Positions 37,628 to 46,273 of a stretch of DNA of 64,000 bases are shown here, piece after piece. The notes below the pieces were generated by a model. That model was not told where the DNA came from and searched no databases. It was given only the letters and a program-made list of their open reading frames with translations. Position 1 is the stretch's first letter. Each line of letters begins with the position of its first letter. A program made the position numbers and the translations under genes. The DNA comes from JAGTVG01 sp942491935 (lineage in GTDB: Bacteria > Bacteroidota > Bacteroidia > Cytophagales > Cyclobacteriaceae), in contig CALOCZ010000001.1 of assembly GCA_942491935.1 (NCBI GenBank), forward strand, positions 1-64,000, read 5' to 3'.

Positions 37628-38845
37628 ATGAAAAATAATTACTTTTTAATCTCGTCAGTGGTTTTGTTTTCCATAGTTATAATTATTGGCTGCCAGGAAA
37701 AGAAGGAAAACGAACAATTAACTGAAGAATCAAGGGAGTTATCCTTCGATTCGTTAATAATTTCCAATGAAGCCAATCAATGGTTTGCACGGGCGCTTGC
37801 TGATCTGAACAATGATGGCCTTCTGGATGTCGCATTTATTAATGAAGCCGGGTTCGGCGGATCACTGGGTGTGATGATAGGAAGTAAAGAAGCTGGTTGG
37901 ACAATCGATTGGGTTGCTGATACGGCTCCAAATGGAGGTGTTTTTTCATGTGGCGACATGGAGGTTGGAGATATCGATGGGGATGGAAAAACAGATATAC
38001 TGGCACCGCAGAATAATGGTGAGTGGACTGACAAACCCAAAGTCCATACTTTTTACTGGTATTCCTATCCTGAGAAAGAAGCTCATTATATTGGTATGTC
38101 CGAGGAATACATCAAGGATGTTAGTTTGGCAGATCTAAATAAAGATGGCAAGTTGGATCTGGTTGGAATATCATTTGACGGGAGCTGTGTGATCATTTAT
38201 GAGCAGATCGATCCTGACAACTGGAAGGTTGTCCAGCTACTTGAAGCACCAAATATCCATGAAGGCATGGATGTAGGCGATATCAACGGTGATGGATATT
38301 TAGATATTGCTGCAAATGGATATTGGGTAGAAAATCCACAAGGTGATATGGACGGCAACTGGGAGTTGATGGAAATTGATTCGATATGGCACAATCAAAC
38401 AGGTGACTGGTCACAAAAATGCGACTAAGCATTTATGTGCCGATATTGACAAGGATGGTAAATCTGAAGTTTTTATTTCACATTCAGAAAGGGCCGGATA
38501 TCCTGTAGCATATAAATTGATCGGTACGGCAGAAAACAGTAGACATTATCATCGATGAATTGCCAGCTGCTCACACCTTGCAGGTTGCTGATATGGACAA
38601 TGATGGTGATCTTGATGTTGTCACTGGTGTCAGCCGGAACAGGGCAGTTAATATCGATGCAGGATTAGCTGATTATTATCATGCTAAACGAGGGCCTGAA
38701 TAAGTGGACAAAGAAAATTGTAGATATGGAAAGTATTTATAATGGTCATGTTGGTGATTTCGATGGGGATGGGGATATGGATATCTTCAGATTAACAAGT
38801 CATGACGCTGAGAAATATGAGCTGCTTATCAATCAATTGAAATAA
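37628..38845 (+). pseudogene. FG-GAP/VCBS repeat lipoprotein with three frameshifts
   Basis: The start gives a lipoprotein signal (IIGC) and calcium-binding FG-GAP repeats: ALADLNNDGLLDVAFINEAG, GDMEVGDIDGDGKTDILAPQ, VSLADLNKDGKLDLVGISFD, DVGDINGDGYLDIAANGYW. The frame then changes near 38420 (CADIDKDGKSEVFISHSERA), 38535 (VADMDNDGDLDVVTGVSRN) and 38670 (MLNEGLNKWTKKIV, then GDFDGDGDMDIFRLTSHDA) and ends at 38843-38845. Three plus-one shifts return to the original frame. Repeats of this type build surface beta propellers that bind sugars. It directly follows the GH3 gene by 30 bases. Confidence 0.8.
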
Positions 38846-38943
38846 TAAGCAGGTAGGGTCTTTTATAGGTTAATTGAGGTATGGGAGCCCATATAAATGC
38901 AAGGAATTGATGGGAAGTTGTCAGATTTTTTAGAGAATCTCTT

Positions 38944-39726
38944 TTAGGGGATAAATCCGTTCCATTTTTCTTTTACCAGATCCGGTCTGGGCACAAACAG
39001 GAATTTGTTCAAATCTTCCTCAAATTGGGTATAGATAGGTTTCCCTGGTTCCAGGCCAAAATCCTTGTAAATTTCAGGTGATTTCTCAATCAGCTCTTTT
39101 TTGATATATCTGTCATTACCTTTCCAGGTTATTCCATTTCTATCCTCCAAAAGTGGAAAAAATGCCAAACCGCCATGTGCTCTGACATCCTCATATTCAA
39201 AACCATAATCTCGATCGCACCAGGCTCCGAATGTTAGAGGTTCTTCCGGGTTTGCACTAATAGTGGCATGAGCCCAGAAGGGTGGTACAATTACTACTTC
39301 GCCTGGTTTTGCCCTGACAGCAAAACATCTTCCCGGATCATCTTTAGCAGTTTCCTGCATATAGATAATTGCTTCGCCGGACCATATCTCATAAACCTCA
39401 GGAGTTGACCAGCCATTGGCATAGCTTGACTTCTTGTGGATATGCCCCTGGCTTCTAACTGGTTCTTCGCCTAAAGTGCCGGCTGCATAGGTAACAACAC
39501 CAAAAAGTTGATGAATTTCTTTGAGCTTTGTAAGATGTTTTTTCTTTCCTACATCCATGGCAATGGAATAAACCTCATCAGGGCCTTCACAATTAGGATC
39601 TGACAAGCTTTTTCGAATCGAATCAAGTGTGCGTATTTCCACTTCAGGGCCAAATACGTCTTCACCGTATAAAAAGCCGAAGGGCTTTACTGTTACTTCG
39701 ATATTAAATCCTGGATAAAAATTCAT
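38944..39726 (-). CDS. Cupin-type glucose-6-phosphate isomerase family protein (larger paralogue)
   Basis: 260 residues of the archaeal-type phosphoglucose isomerase cupin family. Metal ligands are visible in GHIHKKSSY (H-x-H), EVYEIWSGEAIIYM (Glu) and VPPFWAHATI (His), with the LTFGAWCDRDYGFEYEDV strand afterwards. The family interconverts glucose-6-P and fructose-6-P. This copy is longer than usual by about 70 residues at the N-terminus (VEIRTLDSIRKSLSDPN) and diverges from the second copy at 44297. It is separated by 280 bases from the hexose operon and faces the same direction. Confidence 0.85.
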   Translation of the reverse strand: MNFYPGFNIEVTVKPFGFLYGEDVFGPEVEIRTLDSIRKSLSDPNCEGPDEVYSIAMDVGKKKHLTKLKEIHQLFGVVTYAAGTLGEEPVRSQGHIHKKSSYANGWSTPEVYEIWSGEAIIYMQETAKDDPGRCFAVRAKPGEVVIVPPFWAHATISANPEEPLTFGAWCDRDYGFEYEDVRAHGGLAFFPLLEDRNGITWKGNDRYIKKELIEKSPEIYKDFGLEPGKPIYTQFEEDLNKFLFVPRPDLVKEKWNGFIP

Positions 39727-40007
39727 ATTTCACCAATAATTACCTTAATTCTCGTCTTTCAAACCCATTGTATGCACCATAATTTTAAGTGCTCTTTTTT
39801 ATAGATTATCCCTTTCATGGTCCAAAACCTGTTGAATTGCTTTAATTCTTAATTATCATCTTCACTCTAAACAGATCCAATCCATTTTAAGCATCCCCAT
39901 TCATCTTTTAAATTCCTTATGCTAACATTTTATGACTGCCTTACATTGTATACAAAAACAAAACAACCTAAGATTCAGGGCTAAGGATTTTACTAAAATA
40001 TAAACAA

Positions 40008-41504
40008 CTATTGAAGAAAAATACCTTTGTCATCTTGCAGCAGATGGTAGCTGGACAAGTTTGATATACTTCTTGAAGGCAGATCAATCTTCAACTTTTT
40101 GAAATCTTCATATCTGCTGACCGGTTCCAGTTTGAATCCAGTTTCATTCACCTTATCCTTTGTCACCAGATAATGATTCAGTTTTTCCCCTTCAAAATTT
40201 TTAACATTCATAATGATGGATCTTGATTCATTGGCTTTGTTTACCAGTATAATGCTGATCTCACCTTTTGGGCTCATCAGGGCTATAGACATCACTTCCT
40301 CTTCGGATATATTCATATTACATTCCAGCACTTTTGAATACTTCGATAAAAACCTGGAAATGATCCCAAATCCGTAGTATGCTTCCGGTTCCGGATTCAC
40401 TACTGATAAATACTTTTTATTCGGAATATCATAGGTCTTAACCAATTGCCACTGCCCGTCGAGGTCACCGCGATTGGTAAAACTCCAGCGGTTAAAGGCA
40501 TCAACATTAGCCCTCAACCCACGGATTACATCGCAAGCATTTGATATGGCTGCATCAAATGATTTCTGATTAGGATCATCTTTGCCCCAGCCAAGATTCA
40601 TATTCCCATATTCTGTCAGGAAAAATGGCTTTCCTTGTGTATGAGCCCAATCCGCCCACTTCTTCAAGTTAGCTTCACCTTCATCGGTCACACCATGATA
40701 GCTATGTATATCTATAGCACCAAAATTATTAGCCATATCCAGCTTTTCGTGATCAAAAGGTGGCATATCTGTCCAGTCCGGACCAGATATAGGAATACTA
40801 ATGTTACGATCGTCAAACTCCTTTCTCAGTCTTGCCCATGCATCTTTGATATTGCCCTCATTTTCTCCGTACTCCCACCAGTATCCCCAGGTACCACCGG
40901 GAGGCTCGTTGGTCATACAGAAATATTTAATACATGTGTATCCTTTTTCAAGGGTTAAGTATTCTATTATAGTAGCAATGCCATTCGCATAATCATTCAG
41001 GTCTTTTGGTGCACTGATCAAAGGATGGATACCCGGCAGAGCATTCCATTCTACATTCATCCACATTTGCTGAAGAAATACATCAACATCATTCTCCTGC
41101 GCCCAGTCGAGAATATTATACAGAGCCTGCATCTCTTCATTTTTCCAATCAAATTGACCCTTCTCAGGCTCATACATCCGTTGACTTAGCTCAACTCTTA
41201 CAAAATTCATTCCCAGCCAGGAGGCGTAATCCTTGATTTGTTGCCATGCCTTTTTATCCGACACAGGTGGATTGCCTCCAAAAGCACTTCCTCTCGCGCC
41301 AGTTTCGCGTACAGGAATGGTATATTTTTCATTGTTAAAAGGAAATTCTGCGCTAATGGCATGCCAGGAAGCCCCCATTCCACCTTTCATAGTGTGAAGG
41401 ATCTTGGAAGCATCAACTGAAATATGAACAGATTTCGTTCCCGGATTATTAAATGCACTTAAAAAAGTAATTAAAAAGATTAGGCTATAAAATGATTGTT
41501 TCAT
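40008..41504 (-). CDS. Clan GH-A glycoside hydrolase (GH5/GH30-like), secreted
   Basis: About 498 residues from the ATG at 41504 (an upstream ATG at 41549 would overlap the previous gene and precede the signal peptide). The signal peptide is followed by GGMGASWHAISAEFPF and a TIM barrel: LGMNFVRVELSQRMYEPEKG, KYFCMTNEPPGG with the NEP acid/base glutamate, and PFFLTEYGNMN with the nucleophile glutamate. The C-terminal beta domain reads MSPKGEISIILVNKANESRS. The clan-A signature is secure, the subfamily and substrate are not. It is the last gene of the hexose operon, 11 bases after the isomerase gene. Confidence 0.85.
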   Translation of the reverse strand: MKQSFYSLIFLITFLSAFNNPGTKSVHISVDASKILHTMKGGMGASWHAISAEFPFNNEKYTIPVRETGARGSAFGGNPPVSDKKAWQQIKDYASWLGMNFVRVELSQRMYEPEKGQFDWKNEEMQALYNILDWAQENDVDVFLQQMWMNVEWNALPGIHPLISAPKDLNDYANGIATIIEYLTLEKGYTCIKYFCMTNEPPGGTWGYWWEYGENEGNIKDAWARLRKEFDDRNISIPISGPDWTDMPPFDHEKLDMANNFGAIDIHSYHGVTDEGEANLKKWADWAHTQGKPFFLTEYGNMNLGWGKDDPNQKSFDAAISNACDVIRGLRANVDAFNRWSFTNRGDLDGQWQLVKTYDIPNKKYLSVVNPEPEAYYGFGIISRFLSKYSKVLECNMNISEEEVMSIALMSPKGEISIILVNKANESRSIIMNVKNFEGEKLNHYLVTKDKVNETGFKLEPVSRYEDFKKLKIDLPSRSISNLSSYHLLQDDKGIFLQ

Positions 41505-41515
41505 AAAGATATTTT

Positions 41516-43261
41516 TTAATGTCGAACAAATGCTTTCAATGTACCGCACCTTTTCCCTTCTGACTTTCCGTATGGCCTGATTGTATAAGGGCCCAGGTGC
41601 GCAGGCATTATCCAGACTTCTGCATAATGGACTACAAATGGTTCGAATTCATTTTTTCGACTTTCTATGATTGCTTCTTCACCTTCGACAAGGCAATTTA
41701 CATCTACACTATCATGCCTTTTATGCAAAACCGGCTTCGTGAACCAATGCCGTCTGGTTTCGATAAATTCTCTTTCGTGTAGTCCGGTGCGTTCTTCAAC
41801 CCAACCATCGCCCTCAGCAATAACTTCAATACAATTGATCAGTTCCTTTTGGGTGTATTCTTCCTTTCTGTTCCATTGAATATTGGCCTTTCCATGCTCA
41901 ATATTGATCGGTCTTGGTTTTCCATCCATTCCCAGCCTGCCCCAGTCCCACAGTTTGAAGGTGAAGATATATGGAGTAGCAGATATTTCCAGAACAAGAG
42001 AATCGATTCCGGAGCAGTGTACAGTACCTCCCGGGATCAGTACATGATCATGCTTCTTAACAGGCCATTTTGCAACATGCTTTTCTGCATCAAATCGCCC
42101 TGTTAATTTCGATCCTTCAAGTTCGGCAATCATCTCATCCGGATCCACATTATCTTTCAAGCCAAGATATACAAATGCGCCTTTTTTAGCATCCAACATA
42201 TAGTAACTTTCATCCTGTGTGTAGTGCATGCCAAATTTCTCCTGGATATATTCAGTCAAAGGGTGCACTTGCAGGCTAAGATTCCCTCCGTTAAAAGTGT
42301 CCAGAAAATCATATCTTATTGGAAATTCATCTCCGAAACGAGCATGTACCGGTTTCCCCAGTAGTTTTTCCGGATATAGAAAAACCAGATTAATCGATGG
42401 TGTTTCAATGATATCATTTCCAAATTTCAAGAACAAACTGTTTTCTTCCGGGACACAATTGAAGCACCAGGCATAATTCTGTGCACTTTTGTCAAGATTG
42501 CATTTTTCTTTCATCCACTGCCCGCCCCATGGTCCCGGATCGAAAAAGGGTACCACACTGAACGGACGATTAATTGTTTCTTCGAGTCCTGCCAGTATAC
42601 CTTTACCAGTCACCATTTTGGGTTGGTCAGGAATGTTAGTGTCAAGTACATAGTCCCATTTATCATATAATTTCTTTTTGAGCCTGTCACATGCCCTCCA
42701 ATCGACAAAAATACCTTGCTTATACAGAAGCATCCAATCTTCAGTATCCCGGTTTTTTACTCCAACATTATCCACAAGGTGCTTTCTCATCCGCATCTGA
42801 ATTTCCCATCTCGCCATATCAGCATATACCAGCAAATCATAATGATCAGAAATGAGCGATGCTCCAACACCATAAATGATAGTGATTCCTTTGCTCTCAT
42901 CAATTAGTTTTTGTTGTTTCACGGCTCTATGCTGATCCATGAAATTCTCAATATTTAGCCTGGTCAGATAACCGAAAACACGATCATTCGTTACGTCGGG
43001 GTATACCAATTGTTTGATTTCCTGTTCGTTTAACATTACATCGCGGGAATTAATCCAAAGATCATGATTCAAACCAGTTTGTAAAGCCTCTGTCAATTCC
43101 TCATCTATTACGCCCTGGTATGTTTCGATTACAATAATCTTTTTTTCTTTCTTAATACCTTTGATTGTATCATTCAGTTCAATGCAAATATTTTTCCACC
43201 CATTCCAAATCTCGAATGGAGACTTTACTTCAATACATGGTTTGTTATTATAATTTGTCAT
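41516..43261 (-). CDS. Class I mannose-6-phosphate isomerase-like protein with N-terminal kinase-like domain
   Basis: 581 residues. The C-terminal half is a type I phosphomannose isomerase cupin: ARFGDEFPIRYDFLDTF, NLSLQVHPLTEY (Gln/His zinc ligands), DESYYMLDAKKGA (Glu), IPGGTVHCSG (His). The N-terminal 220 residues resemble a P-loop-kinase-like fold (KIIVIETYQGVIDEELTEAL, YGVGASLISDHYDLLVYADM), an arrangement common in Bacteroidota members. It interconverts mannose-6-P and fructose-6-P. It lies 15 bases after the ROK kinase gene, so kinase and isomerase are coupled. Confidence 0.88.
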   Translation of the reverse strand: MTNYNNKPCIEVKSPFEIWNGWKNICIELNDTIKGIKKEKKIIVIETYQGVIDEELTEALQTGLNHDLWINSRDVMLNEQEIKQLVYPDVTNDRVFGYLTRLNIENFMDQHRAVKQQKLIDESKGITIIYGVGASLISDHYDLLVYADMARWEIQMRMRKHLVDNVGVKNRDTEDWMLLYKQGIFVDWRACDRLKKKLYDKWDYVLDTNIPDQPKMVTGKGILAGLEETINRPFSVVPFFDPGPWGGQWMKEKCNLDKSAQNYAWCFNCVPEENSLFLKFGNDIIETPSINLVFLYPEKLLGKPVHARFGDEFPIRYDFLDTFNGGNLSLQVHPLTEYIQEKFGMHYTQDESYYMLDAKKGAFVYLGLKDNVDPDEMIAELEGSKLTGRFDAEKHVAKWPVKKHDHVLIPGGTVHCSGIDSLVLEISATPYIFTFKLWDWGRLGMDGKPRPINIEHGKANIQWNRKEEYTQKELINCIEVIAEGDGWVEERTGLHEREFIETRRHWFTKPVLHKRHDSVDVNCLVEGEEAIIESRKNEFEPFVVHYAEVWIMPAHLGPYTIRPYGKSEGKRCGTLKAFVRH

Positions 43262-43276
43262 AGATTTTGTTTCTCT

Positions 43277-44233
43277 TTACGTTTGATTTTTTAAAAGATA
43301 TTCGCAGCCCAATATTGCATTGAGCTCAGGCCATTGGGCCTTCACCACTTCAACTTTCCCCCAGGGTGTCCAGGTGTGTTTATTTACAATTTCCTGGAAT
43401 GCATCGATCATCTCATCATTGTCTTTGACAATCCCTCCTCCAACGATGACCCTATCCGGATCATAAGCATGGATCATATTTACTATACCAAATCCCCAGA
43501 CTTTAATACTATGATCTTTCAGTGACAAAGCGAGTTTGTCACCTTCCTTTGCTAATTTAAAAACCTGTTCGTAATCAATGGTTTCAACCCTGGATAAAGC
43601 GCTTTCTTCATATCCATCAGATTCTTTTGCCAGATCGGGCAATCTCCAGCTAGAGGCTTCAGCCTCTACACATCCGATATTCCCACATTGGCATTCAGTG
43701 CCATGGTGGTTGATGGTAAAATGCCCGCCGAGGCATCCTGCTACAAAGTGTTTTCCTTTGATCAACTTTCCCTCCATCAAAGCTGCACCCCCTATTCCTG
43801 TTCCGAGAGTGACCATCACCAGATCATCCGGACCTTTTCCTGCGCCATACTGCCATTCACCAATCAAGGCAATTCTTGCGTCGTTATCGATCACAAATGG
43901 CACAGCAAATGTATCATTAATCCAGTCCTTCAAATTCACTTTTGCCGCATCGGGATACTTTACATTTGTTGATAAGATCTCCATTTTCCTGCTGTCCACA
44001 ATGCCCGGAAAAGTACAGCCAATGCCTCTCAACTCTTTTATGGTAATATCATTTCTTTCCAGCAGCCTGTCAACCAGATCTTCAATTTTTGGTAATTGCT
44101 CTTTCAGGCCAGTATTTGATTCCGCTATAACAATTTCAGAATCGACCAAATGGCCTTCACTTACCAGGCCAGCTTTTATTCGTGTGCCTCCGAGATCTAT
44201 GCCTATAATGTATGTCATTGTTTTATTGGTCAT
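43277..44233 (-). CDS. ROK-family hexokinase with intact zinc motif
   Basis: 318 residues. YIIGIDLGGTRIKAGLV is the ATP phosphate-binding loop, IDND118 holds the catalytic aspartate, VTLGTGIGGA the second phosphate loop, and GGHFTINHHG followed by C181-QCGNIGC188-VE190 the complete CxCGxxGCxE structural zinc site. ROK enzymes with this set phosphorylate glucose, mannose, fructose or N-acetyl sugars at the 6-position. Its direct partners are a phosphoglucose and a phosphomannose isomerase, so glucose and/or mannose are the probable substrates. Confidence 0.92.
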   Translation of the reverse strand: MTNKTMTYIIGIDLGGTRIKAGLVSEGHLVDSEIVIAESNTGLKEQLPKIEDLVDRLLERNDITIKELRGIGCTFPGIVDSRKMEILSTNVKYPDAAKVNLKDWINDTFAVPFVIDNDARIALIGEWQYGAGKGPDDLVMVTLGTGIGGAALMEGKLIKGKHFVAGCLGGHFTINHHGTECQCGNIGCVEAEASSWRLPDLAKESDGYEESALSRVETIDYEQVFKLAKEGDKLALSLKDHSIKVWGFGIVNMIHAYDPDRVIVGGGIVKDNDEMIDAFQEIVNKHTWTPWGKVEVVKAQWPELNAILGCEYLLKNQT

Positions 44234-44296
44234 TCGTCATTTACTGGTAGAATTTTATTTCAATAGTCATTTGATATAATATGCAGGCGTTTAAGT

Positions 44297-44857
44297 TCAA
44301 CTTTTCACCAATTGCACCTTGCCATCAATCTCCAGTAGTCGGGCACTGAAGCCCTCTTCGAGAATTGTTCCATAGTCATGCCCTGCATCTGATGGCCAGC
44401 AGGCGCCAAAAGTCATAGGTTCATTACCAGTATTCACTGTGCGATGCGCGACATGGGCAGGCATATAGTGAAGGCTGTCTGGTGTCATCTCTTCCGCCCA
44501 GATTTTTCTCTCCTTATCCATCATAAGTAGTATGCCTTTTCCTTTTATACACCAATAATATTCACCCCGGTCTCCTTTGGAGTGAAAATGTCCTTTAGTC
44601 ATAAAATACTCATTTCCCACCCTTCCGGGATAAATCGTGGTATTCCCGAAAAATAATCCTCCTTCAGTACCTTCCGATACTGGGAAGTAGTACTGAACCC
44701 GATAAACCAATTGTCCGGGATCCAGTTGCGACCATGCAGATTCATCGGCAAATATCCCTTTAAGATCTCCGATCCTTGTTGTTTTCTCTTCAACCTGATC
44801 ACCGTTCAGTTCAGCATTAGTATTATTAAAGAATAAGCTTGGTTTAATGATACTCAT
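44297..44857 (-). CDS. Cupin phosphoglucose isomerase (archaeal type, cPGI)
   Basis: 186 residues, the standard length of archaeal-type cupin phosphoglucose isomerase. The metal-binding set is complete: KGH90-F-H92-SKGDRGE99YYW and YMPAHVAH138RT. Signature ends follow: FGACWPSDAGHDYGTI and EEGFSARLLEIDGKVQLV. Reaction: glucose-6-P to fructose-6-P. It is first in the minus-strand operon with the ROK kinase (63 bases downstream), mannose-6-P isomerase and glycosidase. A strong inverted repeat lies 75-130 bases upstream of its start. Confidence 0.92.
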   Translation of the reverse strand: MSIIKPSLFFNNTNAELNGDQVEEKTTRIGDLKGIFADESAWSQLDPGQLVYRVQYYFPVSEGTEGGLFFGNTTIYPGRVGNEYFMTKGHFHSKGDRGEYYWCIKGKGILLMMDKERKIWAEEMTPDSLHYMPAHVAHRTVNTGNEPMTFGACWPSDAGHDYGTILEEGFSARLLEIDGKVQLVKS

Positions 44858-44931
44858 CTATAAAGTTTTATTTCGTGATAATTATATTTAACATTCCATG
44901 CTATCAATTATTGTCAGCTGATCGCATCCTT

Positions 44932-44986
44932 AATATGGGCCTATCTGTTGATTTTTTTAAACCTATTCCTATAATAGGCCCATATT
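44932..44986. repeat. 13-bp perfect inverted repeat upstream of the hexose operon
   Basis: AATATGGGCCTAT at 44932-44944 and ATAGGCCCATATT at 44974-44986 are exact reverse complements separated by 29 bases, so the axes are 42 bases (four helical turns) apart. It lies upstream of cPGI, in the region where a promoter and operator are expected. It could be two operator half-sites for a looping or tetrameric repressor, or the end of a small lost element. No T-tract follows either arm. Confidence 0.6.
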
Positions 44987-45043
44987 GATCCAGGATTATA
45001 TTTTCGAATTTAAGCATTTAAAAAATTACTTGTACTTATTGCA

Positions 45044-45307
45044 TCAATTCAATGTTCTGTTACGCACTTCCCGCTGGGTTTCTGTCGGCAAATTCACGAA
45101 ACGTTCGCTGAAACCTCAAACCCGTACAATCAGGTTTTGATATTTTTCAGGATTTTTCATAACATCTTTAAGTTCGCCTTTGCTGTTAACTGTGAGCAAA
45201 GCATGTGTGCCCCCTTTTCGAAATATGTCACGATTGTGTTTTACCTGAAACATAGTTCCGTTTGATGCCAGTTTTTGGTATTTTACGTCGAAAATATTTT
45301 TAACCAA
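45044..45307 (-). pseudogene. Glycyl radical enzyme C-terminal remnant with TGA before the radical glycine
   Basis: Reading from 45307 gives KHNRDIFRKGGTHALLTVNS, KNPEKYQNLIVRV, a TGA (45116-45118), then in the same frame GFSERFVNLPTETQREVRNRT and a stop at 45044-45046. Glycyl radical enzymes end in NPEKYxDLxVRVSGYSxxFVxLxxExQxExIxRT, so this is their last 85 residues; the TGA stands where Ser or Ala normally precedes the radical Gly. Everything upstream (600+ residues) is absent. A remnant is the simplest reading; the family call rests on the 30-residue end motif. Confidence 0.62.
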
Positions 45308-45415
45308 ATTGATGAAACCAGATATTGTTGTGATTTTTGTTGAATACCAATTTGCTTACCCAATAATTAAAAATCAAGAGGGAGAAACACTAATGAATGA
45401 AAAAATCAACCGGAT

Positions 45416-45901
45416 ATGAAAATTGCATCGCTATCGGAAATAAAACGGGAATTAAATGAAAGGTCTCCTGAAGAGTTGAAAGCTTTTTGTTTAAGAATTG
45501 CAAAATACAAGAAGGATAACAAAGAACTACTTAACTACCTTTTGTTCGAAGCCTATGATGAGGAAAATTATAAGGAAGTTCTGAAAAACGAAATTGAAAT
45601 GGAGTTTGCTGAAATGAATGCGAGTTCCGTTTATTTAGCAAAAAAAAGCATCCGCAGAATATTACGAACGGTTACAAAACACATCAAGTATTCTAACTCA
45701 AAACAGACAGCCGTTGAACTCCTGATTTTCTTTTGTCAGAAAATGCGTGAACTCAACCTGCCGTATCATGAAAGTAAAGTACTCATTAACCTATATAACC
45801 GGCAGCTTCACAATATTCAAAAGGCATTGTCTTTCCTGGATGAAGATCTACAATTTGACTATCAATCAGAGTTGGAAGATATCTCAAAGCCACTTTCATA
45901 A
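45416..45901 (+). CDS. Conserved hypothetical all-helical protein
   Basis: 161 residues, no signal peptide or membrane helix. The sequence is alpha-helical and charged: SLSEIKRELNERSPEELKAF, KDNKELLNYLLFEAYDEENY, SSVYLAKKSIRRILRTVTKH, and a long C-terminal helix region NLYNRQLHNIQKALSFLDED. The family is probably one of the small cytosolic DUFs of Bacteroidota (it recalls DUF6155, not certain). The function is unknown. It is bounded by the glycyl radical remnant and an empty stretch. Confidence 0.75.
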   Translation: MKIASLSEIKRELNERSPEELKAFCLRIAKYKKDNKELLNYLLFEAYDEENYKEVLKNEIEMEFAEMNASSVYLAKKSIRRILRTVTKHIKYSNSKQTAVELLIFFCQKMRELNLPYHESKVLINLYNRQLHNIQKALSFLDEDLQFDYQSELEDISKPLS

Positions 45902-46273
45902 CACTGATAATGCAACAACCATAGATGAATGCCTGCTTCAGCAAAGTAACAATTGTGCTGAAGCGAGCATATTTGATGGCAAAAAAATTGATGTTTTAAA
46001 GAAAGAGAATTATTATGCATAAATGCTAGCCAACAGCCGAAAATTAAAAGTATTTTAGGTTATTGGTTTTGAAAGGGATAAAAGCATTAATTGAAAAAAA
46101 TATTTAAGATAATTGTCGCAATTAATAATCATCTGTTCCTCTGGTTTTGATTGTTAGAGAAAAGATGCAGGCTATCTTGCTTTAACTGTCCTGGATGTTG
46201 ATAAACCTGCAAAACCTCGGTGCTATGGTTTATTTTTAAATATCAGAATTGAAGGTTTGACAAAAAAAGATAT
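45902..46273. other. Intergenic stretch, one small dyad
   Basis: About 370 bases. CTTCAGCA (45936-45943) and TGCTGAAG (45956-45963) form a perfect 8-base dyad with a 12-base loop, without a T-tail. TTGTCGCAATT at 46113-46123 is also found at 56993-57003 in the AraC-type repeat region. No gene seen. Confidence 0.4.

Noticed and set aside
43578..44279. Plus-strand frame of 233 codons
   Set aside because: Complement of the ROK kinase, whose zinc and phosphate motifs are all intact; Ser/Pro-rich shadow.
44932..44986. Riboswitch or long terminator formed by the 13-bp inverted repeat
   Set aside because: The 29-base loop is long, there is no T-tract, and no conserved riboswitch core is visible; an operator or element end fits better.
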